Assembly (NCBI RefSeq): GCF_019059575.1
Contig: NW_024881610.1
Location: forward strand, 744,001 to 808,000
Reading direction: 5' to 3'
Source: Amphibalanus amphitrite
Lineage: Eukaryota > Arthropoda > Thecostraca > Balanomorpha > Balanidae
DNA length: 64,000 bases
The stretch's first letter is position 1, and every line of letters begins with the position of its first letter. Shown one piece after another: positions 1 through 11,756 of the stretch. A program made the translations under genes and the position numbers. The notes under the pieces are model-generated. The model saw only the letters and a program-made list of their open reading frames with translations, made no database searches and was not told the origin of the DNA.

Positions 1-366
1 GTCCCGTAGCTCAGTTGGTAGAGTGTTGGACTCCGCGTGGTGAGAGCACGCGTTCCCGGTTATAACAGTCCGGGTTCGAAGCGCGACGGGCGCTCGACAT
101 TTATGGGCCTCCTGACAGGTATGGTTGCGGTTGGTGGCAGGCCGTAGCCAGGCGAAGTCAGTGAGGGGACCGGCCGTGCGCGGCTATGTGCGCATGTTAA
201 ACTTTGGACTCTAAATTCTGCCATAGAACTGGAATTGCGCGATCGGAGGGTAGAGGGCAGGGTCACCGCAACAAGCTTCGCTTAGCGGTGGCTCTGTCCT
301 TGTGAATCCTTCCTATCAAAAGGTTCGGACTAAATTTATAAAAAATAAAAAAAAATAAAAAAAATC
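1..366 (+). repeat. tRNA-related SINE-like element
   Basis: The first ~95 bases look like a tRNA gene head. TAGCTCAGTTGG matches the polymerase III A box, GGTTCGAAGCG near 73-83 is close to the B box, and the opening GTCCCGT nearly pairs with ACGGGC near 86-91. The A and B boxes are farther apart than in a normal tRNA, and I cannot place an anticodon arm convincingly, so this is not called a functional tRNA. About 240 bases of unrelated body follow, ending in an A-rich tail of TAAAAAA-like units at about 335-366. Head, body and A-rich tail is the usual SINE layout. A tRNA pseudogene next to unrelated A-rich DNA is the alternative. No second copy was recognised in the window. Confidence 0.45.
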
Positions 367-479
367 TTCTTAGCACCGGCTCAACATATCACCGAAAAAA
401 TAACAAATGTAAATGCCAGTTAGGGTCCAATATGTCAGATAGTGGGTGCCATGCAGCATGTTACTCGTAACTCGCTCCG

Positions 480-2490
480 TGCTGGTGGTATCGGTTTTCC
501 GTGTTGTGCGGGGATGGGCGTTTTTTCACCCCCCCCCCCGTCTATCTCGGCTCCTTGGTCGCGTAGCGACACGTGGTAAGCGGTATTCGAAAGAGCTTCA
601 AAAATAATGACGGAACCACCTTGGCTATTTTTAGGTCAGGTCAAAGATCAGGTCATCAGAGGTCATCAAAGGTCAAATTTGGTCTATTTCAACAACTGTT
701 GAAACACCTGACGCATAACTCAGGAACCAATAGAGCTACAGCGCCGCGAGAAAGCGCATTTGATAGCCCTTTCACAGGCCTTTCTGAATATATGCCTCAG
801 ATTTGACCTCAGGTCAACGGTTTAGCCTGCAGAGGGCAAAAATTCACAGGAAGCCGTTTTTACAAAACAGATTTTTGGTAATAACTTTTGATTCGAGAGA
901 GCCATGACATTTATTTTGCCAGCATCGTGTTCCTCTCGTTGAGACGCGTCGAATGAATTATAAGCTGACCTTGAAATGTCACTTTGAAAATTTGACCTCA
1001 GGTCGAGGTCATGACCTGACCGGAAAGGGACATGCTGTTTATCAGTCGATATACCTCGTCGGGCTGAGCACATCTGACGTGTTTTCACCGCTCTAGCACG
1101 TCTCTATAGTAAAAGTAAAAAAAAGCTAAAAAAAGTAAAAAAGTTATAGTAAAAAGCTTCTGGTGACCTTTCATGACCTGAGATGACCTCAGAGACACAC
1201 AGAGGGGTCACAGGTGCAATTTTCCGATTCATTGTCATGTTAACCTATAAATCCGTATTTGACATTTTTTAGAACGACATTCGTCCAAAGGAGGCGCATT
1301 TCAATTTTCTCCCGTTGACTTATACCTAATGGAGAGGATGCAAAATTGACCTAACCTTAGGTCACAGGTATAGAAAAAAAACACGCAAGATAGCGACGAG
1401 CGGCAAACGGTGTTGGATAGCCCCAACAGGAAACTACCTTGTGACCCAACTTTATTGACCTAGGTCAAACTGATGGCGTCACAGGTCAGGTCAAATGTCG
1501 AATTTTCACCTTTTACAGGCATTTCAAGAAATGCGTTGTAAAATCGAGTAAAATGCATTTCATTGAAAATCATCGATGAGGAAATGTTCATCTACCACAT
1601 ACTTTGCTATTTGAGATCACTGATAACAGGTCAGGTCACAGAGGTCAGGTCACTGAGGGTCAAATATGAAAATATTTGATGCATGTTTTAATATGGTCCA
1701 TTTTACATGCCAAATACGATTATGTGGGTCAGGCAGCCTTTGGGGTCAGTTAGATTATGTTCTGCTGAAGGTTAGGTCAAGGTCAGGTCAAGTTCAGGTC
1801 AAGGTCAGGTCAAATTAGGTCAAATTTAAAAAGTTGACATTTTTGCATCAAATGGGTATCAAATCGATGCAGCTCGTCACGGGAACTTCAACGGTGGTCT
1901 TGTTTTGCGCTACGTAGTCTAGAATTGCTAGAAATTGAGTTCAAAAACTTGACGTCATCAATTTTGAACATTTTTTTTTTTCGCTATAACTTGGCCAAAA
2001 AAGGAGGTATCGATCTAAAATTTGGTGTGTGTATAGAGGAGCTCAGGAACTATCACAAATATTCCGTTTCGTCGAAATTCGGAAAACTTTTGGATTTTTT
2101 TTGCGTTTTTCTAAAAAAAAAAACTTTTTTATTTTTGGGGTCAAAATCCCATAATTTTGAAAATCCGAAATAGCAGTGTTGTAGCGCCGCCTTTTGTCTA
2201 CATGACCATATAAAGAACTTTGAAATTGCTTGGTAACTGTAGCTTTGTGAGCGTTTCAAGATTTCACGCTTTTTGCTCATTTTTGCTCGAACATGACCTC
2301 AGGTTGACCTCAATAACTCCTGACCTAAGGTGAGCTAAGACTTGAAATTTTGTGTGAAGGTGTCAAGTTGATGCCCGGGAAGGTACTGAAAATTTGGCGG
2401 CGCTACGCACAGCCGTTTTCTTGCTATTCAGGAAAAACCAAGGGGGGAAATTGCCCCCCCCCAGCGGGGCGAGGGCTAATATGCAGGAAA
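480..2490. repeat. AGGTCA/TGACCT-rich interspersed repeat
   Basis: This stretch has many AGGTCA and TGACCT hexamers, often as head-to-tail AGGTCAGGTCA pairs, separated by T-rich DNA. Its left part (about 540-1090) aligns by eye with 31300-31880 and partly with 55600-56050. They share CTCGGCTCCT..CGTAGCGACACG, the TTTAGCCT..AGAGGGCAAAAA segment, and GCATCGTGTTCCTCTCGT. The C-run near 530-540 and the CCCCCAGCGGGGCGAGGGCTAA sequence near 2455-2480 resemble the G/C-rich ends of the TTAA-flanked elements elsewhere in the window, so this may be a decayed member. Open frames here are short and carry no recognisable protein domain. Confidence 0.6.
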
Positions 2491-3050
2491 ACTGCATCAG
2501 TCGTAGTCTACGTCCTTTCAGGAAGTCGGTCGCTGGTGCAGAAATGCCTGATAAGCTGAGGTACGAGTATAATGTTCATGGCATTGTAGCCATGCAGGCA
2601 CCACTAACATTGACACTGCACTACGGTCCACAAACACTGAGTTTTGCGGGCTTATACCTGTGTGGCCCGTGTTTCGCCTTGATAAACGTAACGCTGAGGT
2701 ATATGCAGCTGGCAGTGCATTACAAATTCATATAGAGAAAGCTGTGTGTTATGTCAAAGCCAAACGTAGTAAATTTGTTATCAACAGGTTGTCGTCTAAA
2801 CATAAAAAGTTTTCGATAAAAGTGTGTAAGGAATTTTTGTTGTATTTACGCTAAAAACTGCCAGTGCCACCATCGAGCAAACACTACCAGTCATTCATGG
2901 CCTAGCGTAAGTCCTGCGTACCCGGCAAAACCAGTTACCTACACGAATGTGAGCGCGAAACACCTCAGGTGATTAAATGAAGACGAGCCGGATTTATGAC
3001 GTGGGGGTGGACCACATGTAACTTGCTTAACCACCCAACTTTAGCGGGTC
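2491..3050. other. Unassigned intergenic DNA upstream of gene A
   Basis: About 560 bases of ordinary-looking intergenic sequence lie between the AGGTCA-rich repeat and the gene A promoter. Short open frames are present but none shows a domain, a signal peptide or splice-consistent extension. I see no RNA gene or repeat here. Confidence 0.4.
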
Positions 3051-3054
3051 TCCG

Positions 3055-3108
3055 CGTAAAGTCCCGAGGCAGGACGTCATATACGGCGTGAGATTTCGGT
3101 ACATAAGG
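3055..3108 (+). promoter_or_regulatory. Gene A promoter: kappaB-like motif and weak TATA
   Basis: CGTAAAGTCCC at 3055-3065 reads GGGACTTTACG on the other strand, close to the Rel/NF-kappaB consensus. A weak TATA-like TACATAAGG follows at 3100-3108, 86 bp before the ATG of gene A. The 45-bp spacing between motif and TATA matches the other gene copies, which is the main support for such a degenerate TATA box. Confidence 0.5.
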
Positions 3109-3185
3109 CCGCTGGTCCAGGAGCAGAGCATACATTCTCTCAGCGCATAGCTCGGAGAACACGCACACAGCAGCGGAGACCAGTC

Positions 3186-4160
3186 ATGTCTCTTCTGGCG
3201 TTCACGTTTGTCTGTTTGAGCATGTTTGTGACGGGCGAGGCGATGGATCTCACAAGGGTGCAGCGAGGATCCCTGTATATCAGACTGCCACCACGTAAGT
3301 CGGAGCTCTAGGTATTTAGATTGTGGGTTTGTAATATCATTTACTTTTTCTGTATCTATTTGAACATATTCTTGTAATAATCGATGAAGCTATTTCTTTG
3401 TAGTTAGGTATATCACGTAAGTGAAAGAACGTATGAATGAATGAATGATTCGGAATGATTGAAAAAATCATGTGCTGTATGATCCATTTCACTCATTAGG
3501 TTGATAACAGTGCATGATAGATGCCACAACTTGACACAATGTCTCTTTGCAGCGTATTCGACCCGACCCAGCCAGTGTTTTGACCCACAAGTTAATGAGT
3601 ACTACAACGTCGATGACACCTGGACATCTCCTCAATCTGGGTGCAAGCTGAACACTTGCGTTGAGCACAATGGAAAAGTTAACGTCGAACGATACTCGTA
3701 AGTTATTTTTCCTCACCTAAAGTGAGCAATGAAGCATAGTAAATGCAGTTATTAATAGCGAAACCAATAAACGTTAATAATTCACCATTACAAGTACACT
3801 CGATTGAAATACAAACGGACATTTCTTCAAATGCTATTACAAAATACGCATAATTGTTGTTTGCCCTTCTCATAGCACAGACATATAAATGTAGCCATTT
3901 TGACAAAGCTATCAGGAGTCAGTGGACAATTCACCTCAATACGTACTCAATACTCATCCATACCTTTATGTTGCAGGTGCCCGGTTGTGAGCAAAAGCAT
4001 CGACTTCGCCCAACTGAAGAAAGAGAACATCTTCTGTCGTCAGGCAGCCGGAGACAGAAGCAAGGCGTTCCCTTCGTGTTGTCCCTCTCTGCAGTGCAAA
4101 CATTACGTGGAGGGCAGGCTGGTGCCGCTGCCAGACCACATGTACCCCACTCTGCGCTGA
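3186..4160 (+). CDS. SVWC (Vago-like) secreted cysteine-rich protein, copy A
   Basis: Three coding exons are 3186-3294, 3553-3697 and 3977-4160 (TGA), giving 145 residues. GT-AG introns are in phase 1 and phase 2. Residues 1-17 or so form a hydrophobic signal peptide (start MSLLAFTFVC). The conserved segment MDLTRVQRGSLYIRLPP follows, then the SVWC module with Cys at 45, 67, 72, 86, 105, 119, 120 and 125. Secreted single-VWC proteins include Vago, an infection-induced antiviral signal in insects and shrimp. That role is inferred for this protein from the family. The copy differs from its neighbours in several places: RQAAGDRSKAF replaces RQAWGNRNK, and exon 2 has EHNGKVN instead of the usual NINGVLN. 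It is the first gene of a nine-member cluster. No clear AATAAA was found downstream. Confidence 0.85.
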
Positions 4161-5760
4161 TCTGGCACTCATCTCGTCCTGTATGTAATTTCAGGAAAGG
4201 TGCAGGTCGACAGAAATGTCAGCATCAACTGCGAGCGCACTGTTGAGCTTACTCGTATGATTATGCTTTGTGCCTTCAGCTGTGCAATGTTCTCATCTGT
4301 TATTTATGAATGAGTCAGTGTGACGAGATATTTGTGAGACATATGAAATGTGCAATGTGCCCAGACTGGGTACCCGCCTGCGTATATGCAAGCGTATACC
4401 TGCATCGCTTTGCATTGCGTGAAGAGCTTAACTGCTGCGGATAAGGGCAGTATTAGGGTAGTAGCTGAGATAATTGCAAATGTCAATTGTGACGAACAGT
4501 GAACAGAAAATAACAGAGAAACCAAATGCAGCGTATCTGAAACGCTTGCCTCGTGAGCTATGAAGGTATTTTGAACATAATATTTGACATGACGGAATCC
4601 GTAATAGTTAAATGCAAGAACAAAGTAAATTAGTAGCAACAGAGAGTAGAGCATCCATGGTCGAAACAAAATAACAGCATTGCCATCTGTCACTAGCATA
4701 GTTGCTTACGGTTGTGCTGCATGGCACCTTGGTTCGTAGCAAACAGCGTGGAGCAACGACAGATAGATGCTTGAGAATTTCGCACATTGCGTCTTTTGAG
4801 TCTGTTGCGCTCCGAAAGCTCGCATTATCAGACGTTGCCGGGCCCACACCGGCCCAGCGAACGTATATTTCCTCGCGTCGCGCGTTGCAGCTGTTCATTG
4901 GTGCAGATACGATGCAAATTACCTATATTCAAAGCAGTGTATATTTTAACAGCGCGCAATATCCCAACACACCCACCAATCCATTCTCGTGCCTTTTCCG
5001 AACACATCTAATAACTAACCGATTACGTTTTAGCTTCCTGAACTGCTTCTTATATTCAAGACTATCAGTAAGGTTAGGATAACAAACGTAAATAGATTCA
5101 CGAAGACAACTGTTCGCCATTCATATACACTGGTATTACGCACACATTAAGGCATCAATAGAAGCAAACTTATAAGCTCAATTCATCAGCAGCAGTCGAG
5201 CTCGGCGCTGCTGCATACGGGTCTTGTGGTTTGTTGGAGGGGGTGTGCCGCCACGTGACCTCTTGATAGCCTCCGACGACCTCGCTATTGGCACAGACGG
5301 TTGACCCAGATCGGTCATAACGGGATTACTTTGTACGGCAGCATTACAGCAGGTTTCCTGGGCACAGTTTGGGTGGTTGGGACTGACCAGTTCTGATCTG
5401 AAGTATCTCCGTATGATTCACCCTTCTCCATGCACTAGTTTGACTTCAGAGATAATACCTTTTTTGCTGCGCCCTCATCTTTCGGTCATGCGTCCGACAA
5501 CCATGCTTAGACTGTCATGGAATGCTTCAATGGAAAAATATTCCTTCGTTGAGTCACTAATCTAACCGTACGTTAACCTCCATACAGAGGCGTAAAAGCG
5601 TCATGCCAATTATAAAGCGCTGGCCTCCTGAGATGGATATTAACACACTATGTCACTCGATGCGTGTCACGGTGGTGTAAAATCGCCAACTTATCTACTA
5701 TCCACTGCTTTAAATATTCGGCTCCGGACATTCCTATGTATATGCTATCTCGATCTTCTT
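4161..5760. other. Intergenic region between genes A and B
   Basis: The first part is presumably the 3' UTR of gene A. The rest is moderately AT-rich with no convincing coding exon, RNA gene or terminal repeat. Open frames on both strands near 4300-5100 overlap each other, have no shared domain and look random. Confidence 0.4.
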
Positions 5761-5774
5761 CACTCAACACCAGA

Positions 5775-5829
5775 CGTAAATCCCCAGATGGAAGGTGATG
5801 AGAGGGGAGTGTAGAGCAGGTATATAAAA
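5775..5829 (+). promoter_or_regulatory. Gene B promoter: kappaB-like motif and TATA box
   Basis: CGTAAATCCCC at 5775-5785 (GGGGATTTACG on the other strand) lies 46 bp before a strong TATATAAAA at 5821-5829. The TATA box is 77 bp upstream of the gene B ATG. The likely transcription start is near 5850. Motif, orientation and spacing are shared with genes D, F, G, H and I. Confidence 0.7.
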
Positions 5830-5897
5830 CCAACACCAGGGTTCAAGAATCACAACAGTGCCGTGTTGCTTCTCTGGTGCGAGCGCGCAGAGAAAGC

Positions 5898-6761
5898 ATG
5901 CTGTTCTATCTTGCAGTGGTGTTTGTGGTCGGTGGGGCAGTGGCAGCAGACAGCCCAGTGGATCTCACCAGGGTGCAAAGAGGAGCGCTTTACATTCGCC
6001 TACCAGCGCGTAAGTCTTCACGCAACTTAGAACCATGTAGTTACGCTGCAAAACGACTCCATCAAGCGTAAAGAATAATCATAGAATAGCTATGGTGTTA
6101 GTTATTCCAGTACTTTGAACTTATACATCCGATGAGCTTAATTAAAAAAATAATAATAACAAAATCTAAAGACGACAAACGTTCGTTTTGACAAGTTTTC
6201 GTTCTTTCCAGCGTACTCAAGCAGTCCCACCCGTTGTTACGACCCGCAAATCGACCGCTACTACAACGTTGGAGATGTTTGGTCTTCTGCCTACTCGAGA
6301 TGTAAACTCAGTACCTGTGTCAACATCGACGGAGTCCTCAACGTCGAGCGATACTCGTAAGTAAGCGCAATTTGGTGATGTTACTGGAAAAAAATTCATT
6401 GCACATGTCGCACACCAAAAGGTGGTTGCTAAGATATGCTGATAAGCCATTATTTCAATAAAGCGTACATTTTTGTTTTTATTTTGTTATAAATTTGCAT
6501 AAAATGCTCTAACGCTATCATAATGTTTTGTAAAACACCATAAGCTCGGCTCTCAATCATGCATGTATTTCCTTCAGGTGTCCGCCTGTGGCAAAGAACG
6601 TTGATTTCGACCTGCTCAAGTCAGGGAACTTCTACTGTCGCCAGGCCTGGGGCAACCGGAACAAGCAGTTCCCCTCCTGCTGCCCCAGCCTCCAGTGCAA
6701 GCACTACGTGAAGGGAAAGCTGGAGCCGCTGCCCAAGCACATGTACCCCTATCTGCACTGA
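5898..6761 (+). CDS. SVWC (Vago-like) secreted cysteine-rich protein, copy B
   Basis: Exons 5898-6009, 6212-6356 and 6578-6761 (TGA) encode 146 residues. The ATG at 5898 is the first in the expected transcript. It opens a signal peptide (MLFYLAVVFVVGGAVAA) likely cut before DSPVDL. The conserved VDLTRVQRGALYIRLPA segment ends exon 1. Cys at 46, 68, 73, 87, 106, 120, 121 and 126 make the full eight-cysteine SVWC pattern, expected to form four disulfides. The tail KLEPLPKHMYPYLH is the common C-terminus of the cluster. AATAAA at 7005-7010 gives a 3' UTR of about 260 bases. Function as a secreted immune signal or effector is inferred from the Vago/SVWC family. This copy fits the consensus of the cluster well and is the best reference copy here. 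Confidence 0.88.
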
Positions 6762-7004
6762 TCAGCATTTGGATATTTTGTTGTGTATTACCTCGAGCAT
6801 AACTGTGCGTTTATACTGCTCTGCTAAAGAGATTATCATCAGCAGTGATTCATGGAAATTATTGTATACTCCTCCACATCATCATATGCGGTTGTGATAG
6901 TAGTGAATGATGCACCACCCAATGCTGAACGTCATGGTGAACTGTCCTGCATGATAGCTGTGATGTCATATGCTTGTAAGGCTGTGTACATATAGTTATT
7001 ATAG

Positions 7005-7010
7005 AATAAA
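7005..7010 (+). terminator. Polyadenylation signal of gene B
   Basis: AATAAA lies about 245 bases after the gene B stop codon, followed by AT-rich sequence. The distance is similar to that seen for genes C, E, F, G and I. Confidence 0.6.
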
Positions 7011-7720
7011 TATTGAATATTGAATATGCTTCACGAGTTTTCAGTTGAAGTGATGCTGATTGCCTAAGATGGAGACCATCTTCGTATATTTACATACGTA
7101 CCTATACCTCATCAAAGTATTTCACCCCTTCCGACGTCCCACCGAAACACTCATTGTTAGTGGCCAAAAGAATAGCGATGACACTCAGAAACTGTACGTG
7201 AAAACTGACAGGGTGAAGCAACGGCAGTACCAAATCGCCAATGTTCGCCAATGCATAAGACGTTCAGAGCAATCCCCTGTGATCGACTGAAGAGCCTTTA
7301 TCATAACAAATAGCATGCACACATGTGAATGAGTACAATAAAGCACACGGAGTTGTAGTCGGCAAGGTAATTTAATTGGAGCCGTGAGCGCAAATCCACT
7401 GTAAAATATAATTTTTCGCTTATGGAAATAATTGTGTTCGCTGCACAGCTTTTAGCGCTTGATTTTCTTCCAGAATTAATATTGAAATGAAACAAAACTT
7501 TACAATAGCTTAGACAAAACTGGCAAACGTTTAGTCACGATATACGAGACAGCGCACCTGGGTAACGCATTTACGTTGAGTAGCTAATTTTATCGCGGCT
7601 TATCGCAGCACATCATGCGCTGCCACACACACCGGATCTCAATGAAAGCGGAAATTCTCCGGCCGACATGGGTATCGAGTCATAAAGGTTTTATTTTGAC
7701 CGGATGGCTCCTAAGTCTTT
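7011..7720. other. Intergenic region between genes B and C
   Basis: This is AT-rich intergenic DNA. Short open frames near 7060-7290 and 7301-7495 have no recognisable domain, signal peptide or continuing exon. I see no repeat or RNA gene. Confidence 0.4.
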
Positions 7721-7722
7721 CC

Positions 7723-7779
7723 CGAGAAAATCACGTACGACACGGCGTCATGCGAAGGTCGAACACTGGTGTATAAAGG
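7723..7779 (+). promoter_or_regulatory. Gene C promoter: TATA box, degenerate upstream motif
   Basis: TATAAAGG at 7772-7779 lies 94 bp before the gene C ATG. At the position where other copies have the kappaB-like motif, 7723-7735 reads CGAGAAAATCACG, a poor match (the CCC is lost). Gene C may therefore respond differently from its near-twin gene D, which has a good motif. Confidence 0.5.
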
Positions 7780-7865
7780 TCGGTAGTGCGGACTGGTGCT
7801 CACACTTCTTCTCACTACCTGCGAGGGAGGACACGCACCGGTCGCAGTTGAGGCAATAATAGATT

Positions 7866-8742
7866 ATGTTGTCTCGGGTACTTATTTTGGCTGTCGCCAT
7901 CGCCATGGCCGTGGCAGAGGAGCCGATGGACCTCACCAGGGTGCAGAGAGGAGCTCTTTACATTCGACTGCCAGCACGTGAGTTGACCTACCTCGTTTGG
8001 CATTCGCTACTGTATTGGAATTGAAAAATGCAAAAGCGCCCACAACGCCTTTATTGTGTTAAACAGTGGACAAAATATGTTGAAAATAAGCTTTCCAGAT
8101 TTAGATATCACCATTAAGGATCATAATATTGGAAAAGATGAAATTATTTTTATATTATTCAAATGGTTCATAGGTAAATTTAACGACATTTGTGATTACA
8201 GCGTATTCCACGGCTCCAACTCAGTGTTATGACCCGCAAATTGACGAATACTTCAACGAGGGGGACGTCTGGTCGTCCTCCTACTCGGGCTGCAAGCTGA
8301 GCACCTGTGTCGACATCAACGGCATCCTCAACGTCGAGAGATACTCGTAAGTTTCACTGGATGTGACTCGTGTTCTTATTATTGTTAAGTTGTTCTAGCT
8401 TTTTGGAACGCTATATAAGAGCGCATCATGATTTTCACATGCCTCGAGAATTATGCAAAGAAAAAATATTAATTGAGTATCATGTTGTCATGCCACTTAG
8501 TTGTTAATATTACCTTATTCGTGCAGTCTGATTTCATACATATTTGTTTCTTTTTTCCCAGGTGCCCGCTGGTGAGCAAGGGCGTCGACTTCAAGCGGCT
8601 GAAGAAGGAGAACTACTACTGTCGCCAGGCCTGGGGCAACCGGAACAAGCAGTTTCCCTCCTGCTGCCCCAGTCTCCAGTGCAAATACTACGAGAAGGGA
8701 AAGCTGATGCCGCTGCCCAAACACATGTACCCCCTGCTCTGA
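7866..8742 (+). CDS. SVWC (Vago-like) secreted cysteine-rich protein, copy C
   Basis: Exons 7866-7977 (donor GTGAGT), 8202-8346 and 8562-8742 (TGA) encode 145 residues. The signal peptide MLSRVLILAVAIAMAVA is followed by EEPMDLTRVQRGALYIRLPA and the eight-cysteine SVWC module. Acidic residues precede the tryptophan in exon 2 (FNEGDVW). From the start of exon 2 to the stop, including the 215-base intron 2, the sequence is nearly identical to gene D on the other strand. Signal peptide, intron 1, promoter and 3' UTR are not, which suggests gene conversion. The one amino-acid difference seen in exon 3 is YYEKGK here against YYVKGK in D. AATAAA is at 9069-9074. The immune role is inferred from the family. 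Confidence 0.87.
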
Positions 8743-9068
8743 GCTATTGACTAGGCAGCTTTAACCGATTGTGGTACCTCTCCGCCGAAATGCACTGATG
8801 TAATATCAGAAGGCTGTCATTATTCCTATCGTAGCTGTGCTAAGTTATTGATTGGAGTGCACGGTATTTATGTATGATGGAGGATGCATATACTATGCAT
8901 TGGAGGGAAGTGCAGCAGCCAGTTATTTGTGCAAGTTTGTGTTACCTGTATATGCAGGCTTATGTACGTTTTTTTATGAAAATAATTTTGTATCGATGAA
9001 GCTCTCGATGACAATGTATGTATTGTATAATATATCGTATGCATATACTTGAGTTAAAGTATATTTGA

Positions 9069-9074
9069 AATAAA
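9069..9074 (+). terminator. Polyadenylation signal of gene C
   Basis: AATAAA occurs about 330 bases after the gene C stop codon and just before the TTAA-flanked repeat that begins at 9104. Confidence 0.55.
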
Positions 9075-9103
9075 CAGAACCACACATGTAGTCAGTCTGT
9101 CTC

Positions 9104-10321
9104 TTAACCCGGCACCGCCTGGGCTATTTCCGTACCCACGACAGCATGGGCGGGGGGTCGGATCCGACCCCCCCCCTGTTATCTCGAGAACCAATGGTTG
9201 TATCGAGCCCCGCGAGGCGGCGTTCGAAAGGTCTCTACGAGACCTTCCCAAAGCACTCTTAAGATTTTAAGATTGAGGTCAACTTTCGGGTCAAGGTCAG
9301 GTCAAAGGTCAAATTCTGGGGTTTTGCATGATTAGGCTTACGGGGAGCGGAATCGATAGCTGCTGCTCGAAACTCACCAAAAATGACCTCAAAGACCTAG
9401 TAAAGGTACCATGTGCGTATAGGGGTCATACTAAGTACGGGTCAAGGTCAGGTCAGGTCACGAAAGGTCACGGTTTTCACTTTCTGCCACATGGGCGTAC
9501 GACACATGTTTTATGGCTTATTTTTCACGCCGAATCCGAATGGTAATGGTTATATGTGACCCCAAGTCAATGTGCTGGTGATAAGTGTGCATTGAAAGCA
9601 TAAAAAATCGTTTATACCATACATAACTAAACGAGGGCTAAGAAAAAAGTCAATTTTTCAACTTTTTATTTTTGACATAAAAATGCACTTTTCTAGACGA
9701 GCTTTGCCCCAGGAATCTAGTGGTGCCATTCTTTTCACATGCGATGTTCAGAAGTGCCTCTAATTCACGAAAATGCTTATGACGTCACCATGCCCAATGC
9801 ATGTTGTAGCTATTTTTTTACAATTTGGGGTCAAAAATCAAAATAGAAAGTTGAAATTTGGGACATCTAATGTTGTAATAGAGCTCTATAACATATATTC
9901 CGGTTTTTTTTTTTGGAAATTCTCACAATTTTGGATTTTTTAGCTATTTTCCAAAAAATATAGTTTTTTGAATTTTTAGGGGTGAAAAACGCATTTTATG
10001 GAAAATCAGAGATGGCCATTTTAAAGAACTCGTTGAGTTGCGTCTATTCATGTCCTTAATTTGCAATTTACTTCAAAGCTTGATTTTTGGCGATTTTTTT
10101 AAACATTTACCACTTTTAGACTGAAAACGCCATGTAGTTTCATCACTAAAATCGATATATCTAAAAAAATGGGAAAATTTTCTTACAAATTGCACCGAAA
10201 ACGTTAAATTGATGGGGGAGAAGGTATGCCAAGTTTCAAGTTGATAGCGTAAACGGTTCATGAGTTATTAAAGAAAAAACGGAGGGGGGTCGGATCCGAC
10301 CCCCCAGGCGGTCGGGGGTAA
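9104..10321. mobile_element. TTAA-flanked non-autonomous element, AGGTCA-rich, ~1.2 kb
   Basis: TTAA at 9104-9107 is followed by CCCGGCACCGCCTGGG. At the other end CCCAGGCGGTCGGGGG is followed by GTAA (10318-10321), an imperfect match to TTAA. The ends are inverted repeats, and each end carries the palindrome GGGGGGTCGGATCCGACC with a C-run (about 9150-9175 and 10283-10308). The interior has AGGTCA-type hexamers on the left and AT-rich filler, with no transposase. TTAA duplications and C-starting terminal repeats are features of the piggyBac superfamily, so this is probably a piggyBac-type MITE. Confidence 0.55.
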
Positions 10322-11490
10322 TGGTCAAAACTAGAAGGAGAGGTGATGCGTGGACTGTGGAGTGAACGATTACACGATAACCACATTATGTGTGGGGGTG
10401 GCCGAACAATCAGTGTTACATAAGTGTATTAGATTGGAGACGCATGGCTGTTTTATTTCAGTTTCCTGCGTTGTTTTTGCAATGCTTTATACTATAGCAA
10501 TATTTCTGTTAGCGGCTGCAGGAGAACGATATGCTGCCACACAGCCGCACCAGATTCAAGTTAGGCCGGGCACCGCAGATATTTACAAACAATCACTTCT
10601 GCATGTTTTGAAATTTAGCTCATTTTCACCGACATTCCCTGGGATGACTTGTATTTTCATGGAGAAATGACAGCTCATGGAGAAAACGGACACTGTTGGA
10701 GAGTGGAACTCCATTTGGCTGTCGTATACCATATAGGCATGTGGGTGTGCAAAACCGTCTTAGGTAAGGATCGCCTAAGAGCTGACGCAGCAGTAAAGCC
10801 CCTTATACATTTCAGGTGGGGCTGGAGGGTAGCGGCAAATATAACAGCCCGTGGCCGTTCAATGGTAAACGTTGTAAGACTGCTGGTGAGCCTGAATTGA
10901 CAAAGCAGACCTACTATGAATCCAGTATTGTCAATTTTTGAATATGTTGATGTTTCTGTTGGCTAGCTTGATTTAAACGACAGCTGCTATTTGCTGGATG
11001 AGAAACATTGTTTTGCCTCTGAATAAGTAGGTACAATTACTATATACCTATAGTGCCCAGTGTAAAACATATAAATATATAATTTTTTACTTTTATATCC
11101 ATCATCCGTCCTTCTAACGCAACGGACTTCCGTCAGGCCAGTTACGGGAGGTTTCCTCTTCTACATCTCCCTCCTTAGGCTACAGCACAGCAGCGAGACC
11201 CCATTCTGCTCCTGATGAGCATGGCTGGATATTCGCCACTCTGGAGGTCGGGCAGCTCCGGCAATTAGAGCAGGGACCTCCCGAGCACCGAACTGATGCC
11301 GTACGAACCGCGCCACTACATAGAGATGGCTCCGTGCCGTGGGTAGCGCAATAGCCTTCATCGCTCAGCAGCACGCTGACTGGTGGCTGTTTTGTGGCCA
11401 TGTAGTCCATTCCTCGTCGGTGTATCATCTAATCAATGCTAGTAAAAGCTTCCTGTTTTTAGCACATTGCCTTTGTTGTTTGCATTATGT
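10322..11490. other. Intergenic region between genes C and D, with possible tRNA-SINE remnant
   Basis: Most of this stretch shows nothing recognisable. On the minus strand of about 11200-11330 there is a decayed tRNA-like piece: TGTAGTGGCGCGGTTCGTA resembles a tRNA 5' arm, and GGGAGGTCCCTGCTCTAATTG recalls a mutated B-box region. It may be an old tRNA-derived SINE, but the match is weak. Open frames in the area have no domains. Confidence 0.3.
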
Positions 11491-11756
11491 GTATTTATAT
11501 AAAAACATTTCAAAGTGACACACTCAAACGAAGCTCAAATACACAAACTCACAAGCACACATTGCATTGAGAAACAGTAATACGGGAATTGCCATTCCAG
11601 CACCATTGGACAAACCGAGCGTCGCTTTACGACGCCGTTACACTTCACTCAAATAACTTACACTACAGGTCAGGTCATTTAGGAAGCTCGATACAGTTAC
11701 ACGACTTTTCTGCCAATCTGACTATTGATTAGCGGTGCAGTCTTTATGAATAAGGC

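Noticed and set aside
1-95. A functional tRNA gene
   Set aside because: The A and B boxes are too far apart, the acceptor stem has mismatches and no anticodon arm can be placed with confidence.
2394-2854. Open frames of 64-113 residues left of gene A
   Set aside because: Overlapping frames in repeat or intergenic DNA with no domain, signal peptide or splice continuation.
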